Assembly (NCBI GenBank): GCA_021802425.1
Contig: JAJZXJ010000012.1
Span: 1-53,307 of the forward strand
Direction of reading: 5' to 3'
Length of the DNA stretch: 53,307 nucleotides
Source: Acidulodesulfobacterium sp021802425
Lineage (GTDB): Bacteria > SZUA-79 > Acidulodesulfobacterales > Acidulodesulfobacteraceae
Both the position numbers and the translations under genes were made by a program. Shown one piece after another: positions 16,493 to 26,459 of the stretch. Below the pieces are notes generated by a model that did not search any database, had not been told where the DNA came from, and was given only the letters and a program-made list of their open reading frames with translations. Numbering within the stretch: position 1 is the first letter of the stretch; each line of letters starts with the position of its first letter.

Positions 16493-17623
16493 CTATATAT
16501 TTTTCCTTTTAACGCTTTGCGAAGATATATTAAGCAGAATACCGATCGCAATACATGAAGCCAGCATAGAACTTCCGCCATAGCTGATAAACGGCAGGGC
16601 AAGCCCTTTGGTCGGCAAAAAACCAAGAACCACGCCGATATTTATAAAAGCGCTTAAAACAATAAGGGAAGTAAATCCGTAAGCAAGATATGTCCCGAAT
16701 AAATCCGGCGCGTTTATTGCAATTTTTAGCCCCCTGTATGCTAAAATCAAATAAAGTAAAATAAAAAAAATAACTCCGATAAATCCAAGCTCTTCTCCCA
16801 CCGTCGAAAAGACAAAATCCGAATAAGGGGTGGGCAGAAAAAACAGTTTTTCCTTGCCGTTTCCCAGCCCGACGCCGTATAACCCGCCTCTTGCAAATGC
16901 ATACATCGATTGTATAATCTGAAAACCTATACCCGTCTTATCATGAAAAGGATGGAGGAATGCAAGTATCCTGTCTCTCCTGTATGTCACGGTAAAAATA
17001 AGAAAATATGATACCGCCGCTCCGAACAGGAGAGTAAAAATAAGGTACAGCAAAGAGATGCCGCCTGCAAACAACATGATAATAGTAATAAAAAACAAAA
17101 TAGACGCCGTTCCGAAATCTGGTTCTTTTAAAAGCAAAATATCTAAAAAACCCATAAATATAAATGGGCTTATAAACATCAGCGAATACCGATTATTATC
17201 TAATATATCCTTTTTTTTCTCAAGGAAATTAGCCAAATATACGATAAAAATAATTTTTAAAAATTCCGAAGGCTCGATGTTGAAAATCCTTAAATTTATC
17301 CACCGCCTGGAACCGCCCGCGCTGAGCCCTATATGTGGAACAAACACCAAAAACATCGAAATTATTATTAAAAATAGAATGATTCCGTAAAATGGTTTTA
17401 AATTATGATAATCGTTTCTCATTAAAAAACCGATGAAAAATGCAGATATAATAACATATATTATCTGCCTTATTATAAAATGATAGCTTATGCCGTATTC
17501 CACAATCGAAGCCATTGCGCTTGTGGAATAGACCATAATAAGACCCAGCGCTATAAGTATTATCGTCGTTAAAAATAAAGTTATATCATATTTCCTTATA
17601 AATACCTTTCCGTAATTAATCAT
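16493..17623 (-). CDS. ftsW: Peptidoglycan glycosyltransferase FtsW
   Basis: This 376-residue SEDS-family membrane protein has about ten hydrophobic segments. Typical signatures are GGSRRWINLRIFNIEPSEFLKI, the LKEPDFGTA segment, the loop Y-RRDRILAFLHPF, GLGNGKEKLFFLPTPYSDFVFSTVGEELGFIG, and FISYGGSSMLASCIAIGILLNIS. It polymerises lipid II at the septum as partner of FtsI, encoded in the same operon. It abuts murG and is 2 nt from murD. Confidence 0.96.
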   Translation of the reverse strand: MINYGKVFIRKYDITLFLTTIILIALGLIMVYSTSAMASIVEYGISYHFIIRQIIYVIISAFFIGFLMRNDYHNLKPFYGIILFLIIISMFLVFVPHIGLSAGGSRRWINLRIFNIEPSEFLKIIFIVYLANFLEKKKDILDNNRYSLMFISPFIFMGFLDILLLKEPDFGTASILFFITIIMLFAGGISLLYLIFTLLFGAAVSYFLIFTVTYRRDRILAFLHPFHDKTGIGFQIIQSMYAFARGGLYGVGLGNGKEKLFFLPTPYSDFVFSTVGEELGFIGVIFFILLYLILAYRGLKIAINAPDLFGTYLAYGFTSLIVLSAFINIGVVLGFLPTKGLALPFISYGGSSMLASCIAIGILLNISSQSVKRKNI

Positions 17624-17625
17624 AA

Positions 17626-19065
17626 CTATGCCTCTTCTTTCAAACCCTCATAACATTTTTTAAATACATCTCCTCTTTCGTTGTAATCCTTAAACATATC
17701 AAAACTGGAAGAGGCCGGCGAAAGCAAAACGATTCCCTTGTTTACCCGTTTACGATCATTTATTAAATAAAGGAATGATTCTTTAACGGCGCATTCCATA
17801 TCGCCTGCTATAATCAGCGGGGCATAACCGTTAAGCGTATCCTTTATAATATTTTTTGTTTCCCCGATTAAAACGCATGCCTTGACGCTATTTTTTATAG
17901 GTTGAATTAAGCATTCATAATTAAATCCTTTATCCTTTCCTCCTAATATAAGAACTATATCCTTATCGCCTTCGCCGGTTTCGCTAATCGATTTAAGGGC
18001 GCTTACGACCGCCGCGGGATTTGTCGCCTTGGAATCGTCATAAAATTCTATATCTCCGACGCTGCCGATATATTCAACCCGATGCTTTAAAAGTTCATAT
18101 TCGGCGCAGGCCGAGGCTATATCCTCCGGCGAAACGCCGAATAAAGCCAAAGAGCAGGCAGCGGCAAGCATATCGTAAATAACGAACCTTCTTTTATCCT
18201 TTACATTTTTTAACGGTATTGCAGCGTCAAAGCCGATAATATCCTTAAATCTTAAGTGAATCGCGTCTTCCTTAAAATATGCGTCGCATTTATTTTCGTC
18301 TAACCCGAACAAAATAGCTTTAGAACCGACGACGCCTTTTAAAATCCTTGAATTATAATCGTCATAATTTAAAATAGCGACATCGCTATGCTTAAGATTT
18401 TTAAAGAGTTTATATTTCGTAAGCCTGTATTCGTCAAAATTTTCATATCTATCTAAATGATCGTCTTCCACATTAAGTAAAACCGCAATGTCCGGTTTAA
18501 AGTCGTAAACCCATTCAAGCTGGAAACTTGAAATCTCAAGAATAAAATCATTAAAATCTTTTACGCCCGAAATAAAAGGAACACCGAGATTCCCGCCGAC
18601 AAATGTTGTTTTGCTTAAACCTGCCTTGTTAATAGCCTTCTCGCAAAAGGTGGTTGTCGTAGTTTTTCCGTTTGTCCCCGTAATGGCAATAATTTTTGCC
18701 GCTTCTTTATGTTCTTTTGAATTTAACATTTTATAGGCAAATTCAATTTCGCTATAAACAGGAATATTATATTTTTTAAGTTTTGAAATCACATTATGAT
18801 TTCTTTCTATCCCCGGACTCGCTATGCACCGGTTTATATCCCTGCAATATTTTTCCATAAAAACTTTATAATTAGTTTTATTAAAAAATACGGCGTTTTT
18901 ATGGGCTTTTAAATCCGCCGCTTTATTTAAAGCGTTAATCTTATCGTCTGTCAGAATATCGTCATATACAAATACCATGTCTAAAGAACCGGGATTTGTT
19001 TGGTTGTTAAGATAATCGTAAACAGCCCTTCCTGTTTTGCCGTAGCCTAAGATCAGCGTGTTCAT
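17626..19065 (-). CDS. murD: UDP-N-acetylmuramoylalanine--D-glutamate ligase
   Basis: This 479-residue Mur ligase has an N-terminal Rossmann-like domain (LILGYGKTGRAVYDYL), P-loop GTNGKTTTTTFCEKA, EISSFQLEW, LLNVEDDHLDRY, LKHRVEYIG-VGDIEFYDDSKATNPAAVV, and ILGGKDKGFNY. It adds D-Glu to UDP-MurNAc-L-Ala. The DDSKATNP and GGKDKG motifs separate it from the other Mur ligases in this operon. Confidence 0.97.
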   Translation of the reverse strand: MNTLILGYGKTGRAVYDYLNNQTNPGSLDMVFVYDDILTDDKINALNKAADLKAHKNAVFFNKTNYKVFMEKYCRDINRCIASPGIERNHNVISKLKKYNIPVYSEIEFAYKMLNSKEHKEAAKIIAITGTNGKTTTTTFCEKAINKAGLSKTTFVGGNLGVPFISGVKDFNDFILEISSFQLEWVYDFKPDIAVLLNVEDDHLDRYENFDEYRLTKYKLFKNLKHSDVAILNYDDYNSRILKGVVGSKAILFGLDENKCDAYFKEDAIHLRFKDIIGFDAAIPLKNVKDKRRFVIYDMLAAACSLALFGVSPEDIASACAEYELLKHRVEYIGSVGDIEFYDDSKATNPAAVVSALKSISETGEGDKDIVLILGGKDKGFNYECLIQPIKNSVKACVLIGETKNIIKDTLNGYAPLIIAGDMECAVKESFLYLINDRKRVNKGIVLLSPASSSFDMFKDYNERGDVFKKCYEGLKEEA

Positions 19066-20121
19066 TTAAAAAATCCTCAACTTTAAGGTTGAAAGAGCAA
19101 ATATGGTTAATATTAAGGATATAATCCAGAGCCTTATTACTATCTTTGGCTCCGGCACGCCTTCCATCTCAAAATGATGATGAATAGGAGCCATCTTAAA
19201 TATCCTCTTTTTTCTAAGCTTATAGGAACCGACTTGAAAGATTACGCTTAAAGCCTCTAATACAAATACAAATCCTATTATAATAAGAAGTATCTCCTGC
19301 CTTGAAACTATAGATACATAACCCAAAATAGCGCCTAAGGGTATTGAACCTGCATCCCCCATAAAAACGGATGCGGGATAACTGTTAAACCAGAGAAATC
19401 CAATGGATGCCCCCAGCAGAGCGGCACATAAAATAACCACTTCTCCTATATTTTTTATATACGGTATGGACAAATAGTTTGCAAATTTATAATTTGAACT
19501 TGCATAAGAAAATATAAGGTAGCCTGCTATGGAAATTGCGAAAATACCTATGGCAAGCCCGTCAAGTCCGTCGGTCAGATTAACCGCATTAGAAGTGCCT
19601 ACGATGATAAACGATGCAAATAAAATAAAATATGGACCTAAATTAAGATAATAATCCTTAACAAAGGGTATAATAACCATGCCTAAAGATTCGTCATGGG
19701 TGTACAAAACGGTGGAGATGAAAAGCGCCGTTAAACTTTGCATCGTAAACTTATATTTCCCCTTCAGCCCTCTCGAAGAACGCCCCTTGAGTTTCAAGAA
19801 ATCGTCCGCAAAACCGATAAGTCCAAAGACAAAAAGCGTAAATAAACCCGTATAGAGATAAAAGTTGTAAAGTTTAGTAAGCAGCAATACAGGTATTATC
19901 ACGCTGAATAAAATTAAAAGACCCCCCATGGTCGGAATATCTTTTTTTTCCGTTATATGGGATTTTGGACCGTCTTCCCTGACAATCTGGGAAACCTTCA
20001 TCTTTTTTAACATTTTAATAAATATATTTCCGAACGCGATAGATAAGATTAAAGATAAAATTATCGCATAAGATGCCCTGAATGTAATATATCTAAAAAA
20101 ATTCGGATTTAAACTTATCAT
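19066..20121 (-). CDS. mraY: Phospho-MurNAc-pentapeptide translocase
   Basis: This 351-residue polytopic membrane enzyme has the Asp-rich site GFADDFLKL, NLTDGLDGLAIG, FMGDAGSIPLGAILG, and the MAPIHHHFEMEGVPEPKIVIRLWIIS end, all diagnostic for MraY. It makes lipid I from UDP-MurNAc-pentapeptide and undecaprenyl phosphate. Its leader (20130-20168) contains a G-rich repeat on the coding strand, and GGGAGAGGG from this repeat may act as its ribosome binding site. Confidence 0.97.
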   Translation of the reverse strand: MISLNPNFFRYITFRASYAIILSLILSIAFGNIFIKMLKKMKVSQIVREDGPKSHITEKKDIPTMGGLLILFSVIIPVLLLTKLYNFYLYTGLFTLFVFGLIGFADDFLKLKGRSSRGLKGKYKFTMQSLTALFISTVLYTHDESLGMVIIPFVKDYYLNLGPYFILFASFIIVGTSNAVNLTDGLDGLAIGIFAISIAGYLIFSYASSNYKFANYLSIPYIKNIGEVVILCAALLGASIGFLWFNSYPASVFMGDAGSIPLGAILGYVSIVSRQEILLIIIGFVFVLEALSVIFQVGSYKLRKKRIFKMAPIHHHFEMEGVPEPKIVIRLWIISLILTIFALSTLKLRIF

Positions 20122-20129
20122 AAATATTT

Positions 20130-20168
20130 TTTCCCTCTCCCAATCCCTCCCCTCCGGGGAAGGGGGGC
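20130..20168. repeat. G-rich/C-rich repeat in the mraY leader
   Basis: On the minus strand this is a run of the form CCCCTTCCCCGGAGGGGAGGGATTGGGAGAGGG, unlike the surrounding AT-rich DNA. Similar runs precede rsmH (around 26370-26430) and thrC (around 37055-37095). It lies between murF and mraY. Confidence 0.5.
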
Positions 20169-20174
20169 AACCTG

Positions 20175-21620
20175 TTATGTATTAAAATTAAAATATTTTT
20201 CCAGCTTCATTCCTCTTGAGCCTTTTACTAGAACAACGCTATTTTTTTTGTCTAATTTTGAAAATTTTTCTTCAAAAATATCTTTATCGTCGAATAAAAA
20301 CAGTTTATTAATATCAAACCCTGCTTTCGAAAGCCCCTCTTTTACATTATTGTAATAATCGCCCTTATAAAAAATATAATCGGCGAAATTAGCGGCTTCT
20401 TGTCCCGCGTTAAAATGTTCGGCTTCGGAAGAATCTCCCAGTTCTAACATATCTCCCAAAACTAATATCTTTTTTTTATCGGGGTAATAGACATTTATCG
20501 AATTTAACGACGCTTTTAACGAATCGGGATTCGAATTATAAGTATCGTTAATCAATACATACTCTTTTGCCGTATCGTTAATTATCTGCATTCTTCCGGA
20601 TGGAAGATCAAAATTTTCTAAAGCCTTTATGCCCGGGCCGATATCAACCCCGCAAATATAGGAAATTAAAAGCGCACACAAAAAATCGTATATTAAATGA
20701 TCCCCTTTAAACTTGACATTCGCGGGATACTTTTTACCTTTAAACCCGATAAGCAAACTCGTGTAATCCCTTTCGTACCCGATATTGCCGCATACAATAT
20801 CCGCCCCTTTTTTTTGCCCGAACCCGAATGAAAGAAAATTAATGCCGGGTGCAGGAAGGCATTTGCCGCCGAGCATTTCATCATCGGCGTTTAATACCAA
20901 ATAAGCGTTCTCTTTCAGGCTTGAAACCAAAGCAAATTTTTCTTCAAGCACTCCTTCGAGATCTTTGAACTCCAAAAGATGAGATTTGCCGATATTGGTT
21001 ATCGCTCCTATATCCGGGGATATAATTTCCGCGAGTTTTTTTATTTCCCCTTTTTTATTTGTTCCTATCTCCAGAATAAGAAATTCATGGTTTGCATTTA
21101 ATTCTAAAATAGTTTTTGGAACGCCTATCAAATTATTGAAATTATAAAGATTTTTCAGCACCGCGGGGGCGCCGTATTTTTCCGACAATATTTTATAAAC
21201 CATATCCTTTGTCGTCGTTTTGCCGCATGAACCGGTTATCGCAATCTTTTTTTTCAAATTAAACCGGCTTAAGTACATCTTGGCTATACTGCCGTAGGCA
21301 TCCACCGTGTCGTCAACCGCTATAATAATTTTACCCGGGTAATCGGATATATCGTAATCCTCAAGAAAACTCCATGAAACAATGGCGCACGGCATCCCTT
21401 TTTTGAAAACGGAATCGACAAAGCTTTCGCCGTTAAAGGTCTTTCCCTTGAATGCTATAAAAATTGAAAATTGGGCACCCTCCCGCTGCGGCGGAATTTC
21501 CCTTGAATCCGTAAATATCTCGTTAAAAACAAGAGGGGTCGTTCCGTCTCCGGCTATTACGGTTTTTCCGCCGGTACAATTTAAAATTTCGTCTAATGTC
21601 AAATTATAATTTATTTTCAT
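20175..21620 (-). CDS. murF: UDP-MurNAc-tripeptide--D-alanyl-D-alanine ligase
   Basis: This 481-residue Mur ligase has P-loop GSCGKTTTKDMV, the EIGTNKKGEI segment, NIGKSHLLEF, and the C-terminal NDTYNSNPDSLKASL and VLGDMLELGDSSEAEH motifs specific to MurF. It adds the D-Ala-D-Ala made by Ddl. The gene overlaps the end of murE by 17 nt. Confidence 0.97.
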   Translation of the reverse strand: MKINYNLTLDEILNCTGGKTVIAGDGTTPLVFNEIFTDSREIPPQREGAQFSIFIAFKGKTFNGESFVDSVFKKGMPCAIVSWSFLEDYDISDYPGKIIIAVDDTVDAYGSIAKMYLSRFNLKKKIAITGSCGKTTTKDMVYKILSEKYGAPAVLKNLYNFNNLIGVPKTILELNANHEFLILEIGTNKKGEIKKLAEIISPDIGAITNIGKSHLLEFKDLEGVLEEKFALVSSLKENAYLVLNADDEMLGGKCLPAPGINFLSFGFGQKKGADIVCGNIGYERDYTSLLIGFKGKKYPANVKFKGDHLIYDFLCALLISYICGVDIGPGIKALENFDLPSGRMQIINDTAKEYVLINDTYNSNPDSLKASLNSINVYYPDKKKILVLGDMLELGDSSEAEHFNAGQEAANFADYIFYKGDYYNNVKEGLSKAGFDINKLFLFDDKDIFEEKFSKLDKKNSVVLVKGSRGMKLEKYFNFNT

Positions 21621-23223
21621 AAAATTTTAACACTTCTTCTTTATCGCTAAAATGGTATTTGTTTCCCTCTATTATCATATAATCTTCGTGCCCCTTTCCC
21701 GCTACCAAAACGGTATCACCCGCCGTTGAGATAGAAAGGGCCATTTTTATTGCGGCAGACCTGTCTTTGATAATCGTGTAAATATGGTTATTTCGGACAT
21801 TTTTAAGTTTGTTTTTAAGTTCTTGCAAATCCACATTTAAAAAATCGATAAATATTGCATTTTCTACCCCGATTTCTATTTCTTTCGCAATCTTAAGCGG
21901 CTCCTCGCTTCTTGGGTTATCGGATGTAATTACGGTAATATCGGCAATATCCGTAGAATGTTTGCCCATGAGCGGCCTTTTCCCTTTATCCCTGTCCCCG
22001 CCGCACCCAAAAACGCTTATTAACCTGCCGCCGCTAATATTTCTTAAGGCGGATAAAACCCTTTTAAGCGCGTCGTCGGTATGGGCATAATCTACGCATA
22101 TTAAAGGAGTTTCGGCATTGCAGGTATTTACCTTTTCGACCCTGCCCGGAACATTAAGCAGAGTTTTTACGCCCTCCGCTATAAAATTGCCGGGAATAGA
22201 AAGAGCGTACGCCGCACCGCATGCGGCAAGAATATTATAGACATTATAACTTCCTATAAGTTTTGAAGAAATTTCCAGTCTTTCCTGCCCGGACGGTAAA
22301 ATAACATTAAATTTTAATCCGTCTTTAGAATACGATATGTCTTGCGCAAATATATCGCTGTCTTTTTCCATGCCGTAAGTTACTATGCCTATGCCGCCTT
22401 CCTGCCTGTTTTTAAAAGCAGTATAATCCCCCGGCTCGTCCTTTAATTCCTTTATTAACCTTTTTCCGTAAAAATCATCGTTATTTATCACGGCGAATTT
22501 TTTTGGCTTATTACTTTTTAAAAGTATTTCCGAAAATAACTTTTTTTTCGCTAAGTAATAGTTTTCCATATCTTTATGGTAATCGAGATGGTCGCGGGTT
22601 AGATTAGTAAAAACTGCAACATCGCAGGGAACTCCGTAAATCCTGTCCTGAATAAGGCTGTGAGAAGACACCTCCATTACGCAATATTTTGCGCCGGAAT
22701 TAACCATATCGCTCAGCATCCCGTTTAATTCGTAAGCGTCCGGCGTCGTATTGCCGGAGTTTACCTTCCTGCCGCCGATTTCATAATCTATTGTTCCTAT
22801 TAACCCTGCGTTATTTTTAGCGTTCATTAAAATAGATTTTATTAAAAACGTTGTTGTTGTTTTTCCGTTTGTTCCCGTAACGCCGATAACATTTATTTTT
22901 TGACCCGGATGTTTAAAAAAGTTTCTGGAAATAACAGCATAAGCCTTTAAGGCATCCTGCGCAATTATTATTGTTACCCCTATATTTTTATCCCTGATTT
23001 CTTTTTCGTAACCCTCTTCATCGGTTAATATTGCGACAGCCCCGTTGGAAACCGCCCCTGATATGTAAATATTAGAGTTAATGTTTACCCCTTTTCTTGC
23101 GGCGAATATATATCCGCTTTTTATCTTGCGGGAATCATTCGATATCCCCAGAATATCTATGTCATTTCTTCCTTCTACGGCAATATTTAAATCATTATCT
23201 TTTATAATATCCTTAAGCTTCAT
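21604..23223 (-). CDS. murE: UDP-MurNAc-L-Ala-D-Glu--meso-diaminopimelate ligase
   Basis: This 539-residue Mur ligase has the N-terminal segment ISNDSRKIKSGYIFAARKG, P-loop GTNGKTTTTFLI, MEVSSHSLIQDRIYG, TRDHLDYHKDMENY, VDYAHTDDALKRVL, GCGGDRDKGKRPLMG and GKGHEDYM. The tetrapeptide DNPR (in TSDNPRSEEP) is the known selector for meso-diaminopimelate rather than lysine, so the wall is predicted to be the mDAP type. It sits between ftsI and murF. Confidence 0.97.
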   Translation of the reverse strand: MKLKDIIKDNDLNIAVEGRNDIDILGISNDSRKIKSGYIFAARKGVNINSNIYISGAVSNGAVAILTDEEGYEKEIRDKNIGVTIIIAQDALKAYAVISRNFFKHPGQKINVIGVTGTNGKTTTTFLIKSILMNAKNNAGLIGTIDYEIGGRKVNSGNTTPDAYELNGMLSDMVNSGAKYCVMEVSSHSLIQDRIYGVPCDVAVFTNLTRDHLDYHKDMENYYLAKKKLFSEILLKSNKPKKFAVINNDDFYGKRLIKELKDEPGDYTAFKNRQEGGIGIVTYGMEKDSDIFAQDISYSKDGLKFNVILPSGQERLEISSKLIGSYNVYNILAACGAAYALSIPGNFIAEGVKTLLNVPGRVEKVNTCNAETPLICVDYAHTDDALKRVLSALRNISGGRLISVFGCGGDRDKGKRPLMGKHSTDIADITVITSDNPRSEEPLKIAKEIEIGVENAIFIDFLNVDLQELKNKLKNVRNNHIYTIIKDRSAAIKMALSISTAGDTVLVAGKGHEDYMIIEGNKYHFSDKEEVLKFYENKL

Positions 23224-23257
23224 AAAAAGTTATTACCGATTATTAAAATTTTTTAGT

Positions 23258-25225
23258 TCAAGATTTAAATTTTAGGACAATATTTCTTTCGCCGCTCATA
23301 TTCGAACCCGGCTTTATGCTTTGATAATATAAAAAGCCGCTGCCCTTAATCTTTACATGGAGATTATATTTTCTGATTATTTTTAAGGCATCATACATCG
23401 TATCGCCGTTTAAATCGGGCATCATTCCTGAATAGCCTTTTAATGCCGTTAGTTTTTTCCTGCCCTGTTTCGTTAAAGCAATATTGTTTACATTATTACC
23501 TGACATTGATTGTTTTTTATACGCCCTTTTCCCCGGGTATATGTTTAATATATTTAAAGCGTTTTTAAATACGCTTCTTACTACCGGAGCGCTCACGGCT
23601 CCGCCGTAATAGCTGATTTTCGACGGTTTTTCCTGCACCACGATCATTGCCAGCTCTGGATGTTTATATGGAACAAACGCCATAAAAGACGCGGTGTATT
23701 TATTTTTATAATACCTGCCCGTTTTTGGATCCGCTATCTGCCCTGTTCCGGTTTTCCCCGAAACCTTAAAATCTATAAGTTTGCTATACTGCCCTGTTCC
23801 GCCTTTAACGACCAATCTCATCATATGCTTAATCTCTTTATCGACGCGAGGCGTAATAATTCTTTTTAAAACCTCAGGTTTTGCCTTATAAATAACCTTG
23901 CCGTAAGGATTTACAATTTTTTTAATAATATATGGCTTCATTATATGTCCGCCATTTGCGATTGCCGCAAGTCCGGCTATTTCCTGAAGACCCGTAACGC
24001 TTATTCCCTGGCCGAAAGCCATTTCGCACGGGCCCACCTCTGACCATTTATTTAACGGCCTCACTATACCGTCTGCTTCACCCAAAAGTCCCGCATGAGG
24101 TTTATGTCCAAATCCCCATAAGCCGAACCACTTATAAAGTTCCGCTTTTTTAAATCTCATGCCTATCTGGCACTCGCCGACATTGCTTGAATACTCAACG
24201 ATTTGATTGACGGAGAAATGTCCAAACCAGTTTTCCACATCGCTAACAGTTATTCCGTCTATTGAGTATGATCCATGATGGCAGTTAATTATAGTGCCCG
24301 GCTTAACAAGCCCTTCCATTAGCGCAGCCGAAACCACAAACGGCTTCATAGTCGAACCCGGCTCGAAATCATCGGTAACGGCTCTATTCCTCCAGTACCT
24401 TGCGGAATACTGCCAGTAATAATTAGGATTAAATCCCGGATAATCCGCCATTGCAAGAATGGCCCCCGTATTTGGATCCATAAGTATTGCAAAAGCGCCT
24501 CTTGAACCTGCCGCCTTTGCCTCCTTGTCTAAATAATACTGCGTAATAAATTGCAGCTGTTTATTTATAGTTAAATAAATATTATCCCCATGGGTTGCCT
24601 TTCTAAGCCCGAAACCCTTGATGAATATATACTGCCCTAAACCGTCGTGCAAAACCTTTAGTGCGTGTCTGTCGCCCCTTAAAAATTTATTATATTTATA
24701 TTCTATTCCCGATAAACCGTTGTCATTAATCCCGACAAAACCTAAAACATGAGCCAATAATGATCCGTTGGGATAGTATCTTACAGGCTGTTTAACTATA
24801 ATAACCCCGCTAATCCCCAGTTTTTCGACATTTTTGGCGATACGCCCCGAAACCCTCCTTTTAATCCATGCAAATTGAATACCCTGATTTAATATTCCAA
24901 TTATTTTTTGAAAACTAATGCCCGTTAATCCGGATAACTTTTCGGCATTTTTAAACTTATGCCTCACCATTAACGGATCAACGGCAATTCCCGGCACATT
25001 GACGCTTGTCGCAAGTATGCTGCCGTTAGACGAATAAATATTCCCGCGCTCGGGAGTAAAATATACTTCCGCATGAAACTGTTTGCGGGCAAGCAGCCTC
25101 AGTCCTTTTCCTTCGATTATTTGAAGGTTGAAAGCCCTGGCCGCTAATAAACCCCCAAAAATTGCTATGGCAGTAAAACCGATTAGCATTCTCAGTCTTA
25201 AAGTTGTTTTCCATAATTTAATCAT
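23258..25225 (-). CDS. ftsI: Septal peptidoglycan transpeptidase FtsI/PBP3 with PASTA domain
   Basis: This 655-residue class B penicillin-binding protein has a short cytoplasmic tail and one transmembrane helix at about 12-32. A pedestal domain follows, then the transpeptidase domain with active serine in FEPGSTMKPF, the SSN triad in YSSNVGE, and KTGT in VSGKTGTGQIADP. The C-terminal segment (GMMPDLNGDTMYDALKIIRKYNLHVKIKGSG) is a PASTA-like domain, which binds muropeptides in other bacteria. It crosslinks septal peptidoglycan with FtsW. It overlaps ftsL by 8 nt. Confidence 0.95.
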   Translation of the reverse strand: MIKLWKTTLRLRMLIGFTAIAIFGGLLAARAFNLQIIEGKGLRLLARKQFHAEVYFTPERGNIYSSNGSILATSVNVPGIAVDPLMVRHKFKNAEKLSGLTGISFQKIIGILNQGIQFAWIKRRVSGRIAKNVEKLGISGVIIVKQPVRYYPNGSLLAHVLGFVGINDNGLSGIEYKYNKFLRGDRHALKVLHDGLGQYIFIKGFGLRKATHGDNIYLTINKQLQFITQYYLDKEAKAAGSRGAFAILMDPNTGAILAMADYPGFNPNYYWQYSARYWRNRAVTDDFEPGSTMKPFVVSAALMEGLVKPGTIINCHHGSYSIDGITVSDVENWFGHFSVNQIVEYSSNVGECQIGMRFKKAELYKWFGLWGFGHKPHAGLLGEADGIVRPLNKWSEVGPCEMAFGQGISVTGLQEIAGLAAIANGGHIMKPYIIKKIVNPYGKVIYKAKPEVLKRIITPRVDKEIKHMMRLVVKGGTGQYSKLIDFKVSGKTGTGQIADPKTGRYYKNKYTASFMAFVPYKHPELAMIVVQEKPSKISYYGGAVSAPVVRSVFKNALNILNIYPGKRAYKKQSMSGNNVNNIALTKQGRKKLTALKGYSGMMPDLNGDTMYDALKIIRKYNLHVKIKGSGFLYYQSIKPGSNMSGERNIVLKFKS

Positions 25226-25484
25226 GAACCATTATAATTTTACCCTCTTTCGGATAGATAAAACCCATCTTTTTAGCAATCTTATAAATCCTCGAAGGCG
25301 AGCTTAATGCCGTTTTTTTAATTAAAAGTTCTTTATGTTTATGTTCGAGTCCCGATTTTATAGTATTTAGTTTGTTAATATCGTATCCAAGTTTTATGCT
25401 TTCCATAGTCGTCCAAACATAAAACATGCCTAATATCGTAAACATTATTATTAAAACAATAAAATACGGTTTTATTTTAGACAT
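25218..25484 (-). CDS. ftsL: FtsL-like cell division protein
   Basis: This 88-residue bitopic protein has a basic N-terminus, one transmembrane helix (YFIVLIIMFTILGMFYVWTTM, about 7-27), then a helical, coiled-coil-prone segment (about 28-70) and a short end with ARIYKIAKKMGFIYP-like spacing (here SRIYKIAKKMGFIYPKEGKI). These are the features of FtsL, whose sequence is poorly conserved. Its place between rsmH and ftsI supports the call. It overlaps both neighbours by 8 nt. Confidence 0.85.
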   Translation of the reverse strand: MSKIKPYFIVLIIMFTILGMFYVWTTMESIKLGYDINKLNTIKSGLEHKHKELLIKKTALSSPSRIYKIAKKMGFIYPKEGKIIMVHD

Positions 25485-26364
25485 GGCAAAAAGCCCTCAG
25501 TTTTGCGCTTCTTGATCTTGGATTAAATCCGACCTCTTCACCTTCCGGCAATATCGGTTTTTTGGATAACGATTTAAAATCCGGGTTATTTTTAAAAAAA
25601 TTTTTGACTATTCTGTCTTCCCCTGAATGGAAAGACAAAATAGCTATAACTCCTCCTCTACTAAGAACATCTTTAAGTTTTCCTAAAAATTCTATTAACG
25701 AATCATACTCTTTGTTTACAAAAATCCTTAATGCCATAAATGTTTTTGTCGCAGGGTCTATTCTTAATTTTCCAGAACCTTTAAAAATAGCTTTTTTTAT
25801 GATCACAGATAACTCTATCGGGGTTTCTATCCGTTTATTTTTTCGAGATTCCACAATTTTCCGTGCTATTTTTCTTGAGTGTCTCTCGTCTCCAAATCTC
25901 CATATAATATCCGCAAGAATTTTTTCGGGGTAACGATTCACGACATCGTAAGCAGTTAATCCGTCCCCTTTATCCATCCTCATATCGAGGCCGCCCTCTT
26001 CTTTAAAACTAAAACCTCTATCTCCTTCAAGCTGAATCGAACTTATACCGAGATCGAGAATTATTCCGTCAACATTTTTAAAACCCGACTCTTTAACTAT
26101 CTTATCTATTTTACTAAAATTTGAATAAAATAACTTAAATCTTTTTTTGTCAAATTCTTTCTCGAGTTCTATTTGAACATTTTTAACCGCGTCCGCATCC
26201 CTGTCTATGCCGATTAAAAAACCGTCAGGGGAAGACCTTCTCAAAATTTCTTTAGAAAAACCGCCCCCTCCGATGGTTCCGTCCACATAAACTCTGCCCG
26301 GCATTACGCTTAGAACATTGACGGCCTCATTTAACATCACAGGTATATGCTTAAGTCCTTCCAT
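25477..26364 (-). CDS. rsmH: 16S rRNA (cytosine1402-N4)-methyltransferase
   Basis: This SAM-dependent enzyme has HIPVMLNEAVNVL, the SAM site YVDGTIGGGGFSKEIL, GIDRDADAV, GIILDLGISSIQLE, GFSFKEEGGLDMRMD, and the C-terminal AILSFHSGEDRIVKNFF and RSRSAKLRAF. I start at the ATG at 26364 (295 residues), which directly precedes the conserved HIPVML and has GGGGGAG close by. An upstream frame to 26463 adds 33 residues including a GMGMGMG run encoded by a repeat, which is unlikely to be translated. It methylates C1402 of 16S rRNA at the P site. Confidence 0.95.
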   Translation of the reverse strand: MEGLKHIPVMLNEAVNVLSVMPGRVYVDGTIGGGGFSKEILRRSSPDGFLIGIDRDADAVKNVQIELEKEFDKKRFKLFYSNFSKIDKIVKESGFKNVDGIILDLGISSIQLEGDRGFSFKEEGGLDMRMDKGDGLTAYDVVNRYPEKILADIIWRFGDERHSRKIARKIVESRKNKRIETPIELSVIIKKAIFKGSGKLRIDPATKTFMALRIFVNKEYDSLIEFLGKLKDVLSRGGVIAILSFHSGEDRIVKNFFKNNPDFKSLSKKPILPEGEEVGFNPRSRSAKLRAFCHV

Positions 26365-26459
26365 ATTGCTCCCCCGCCGCTGCCCCATGCCCATGCCCAT
26401 GCCCTCCCCGATGAAATGGGAGAGGGAATTACGGTTGTTGCATGCCCGAACCTGAAGAT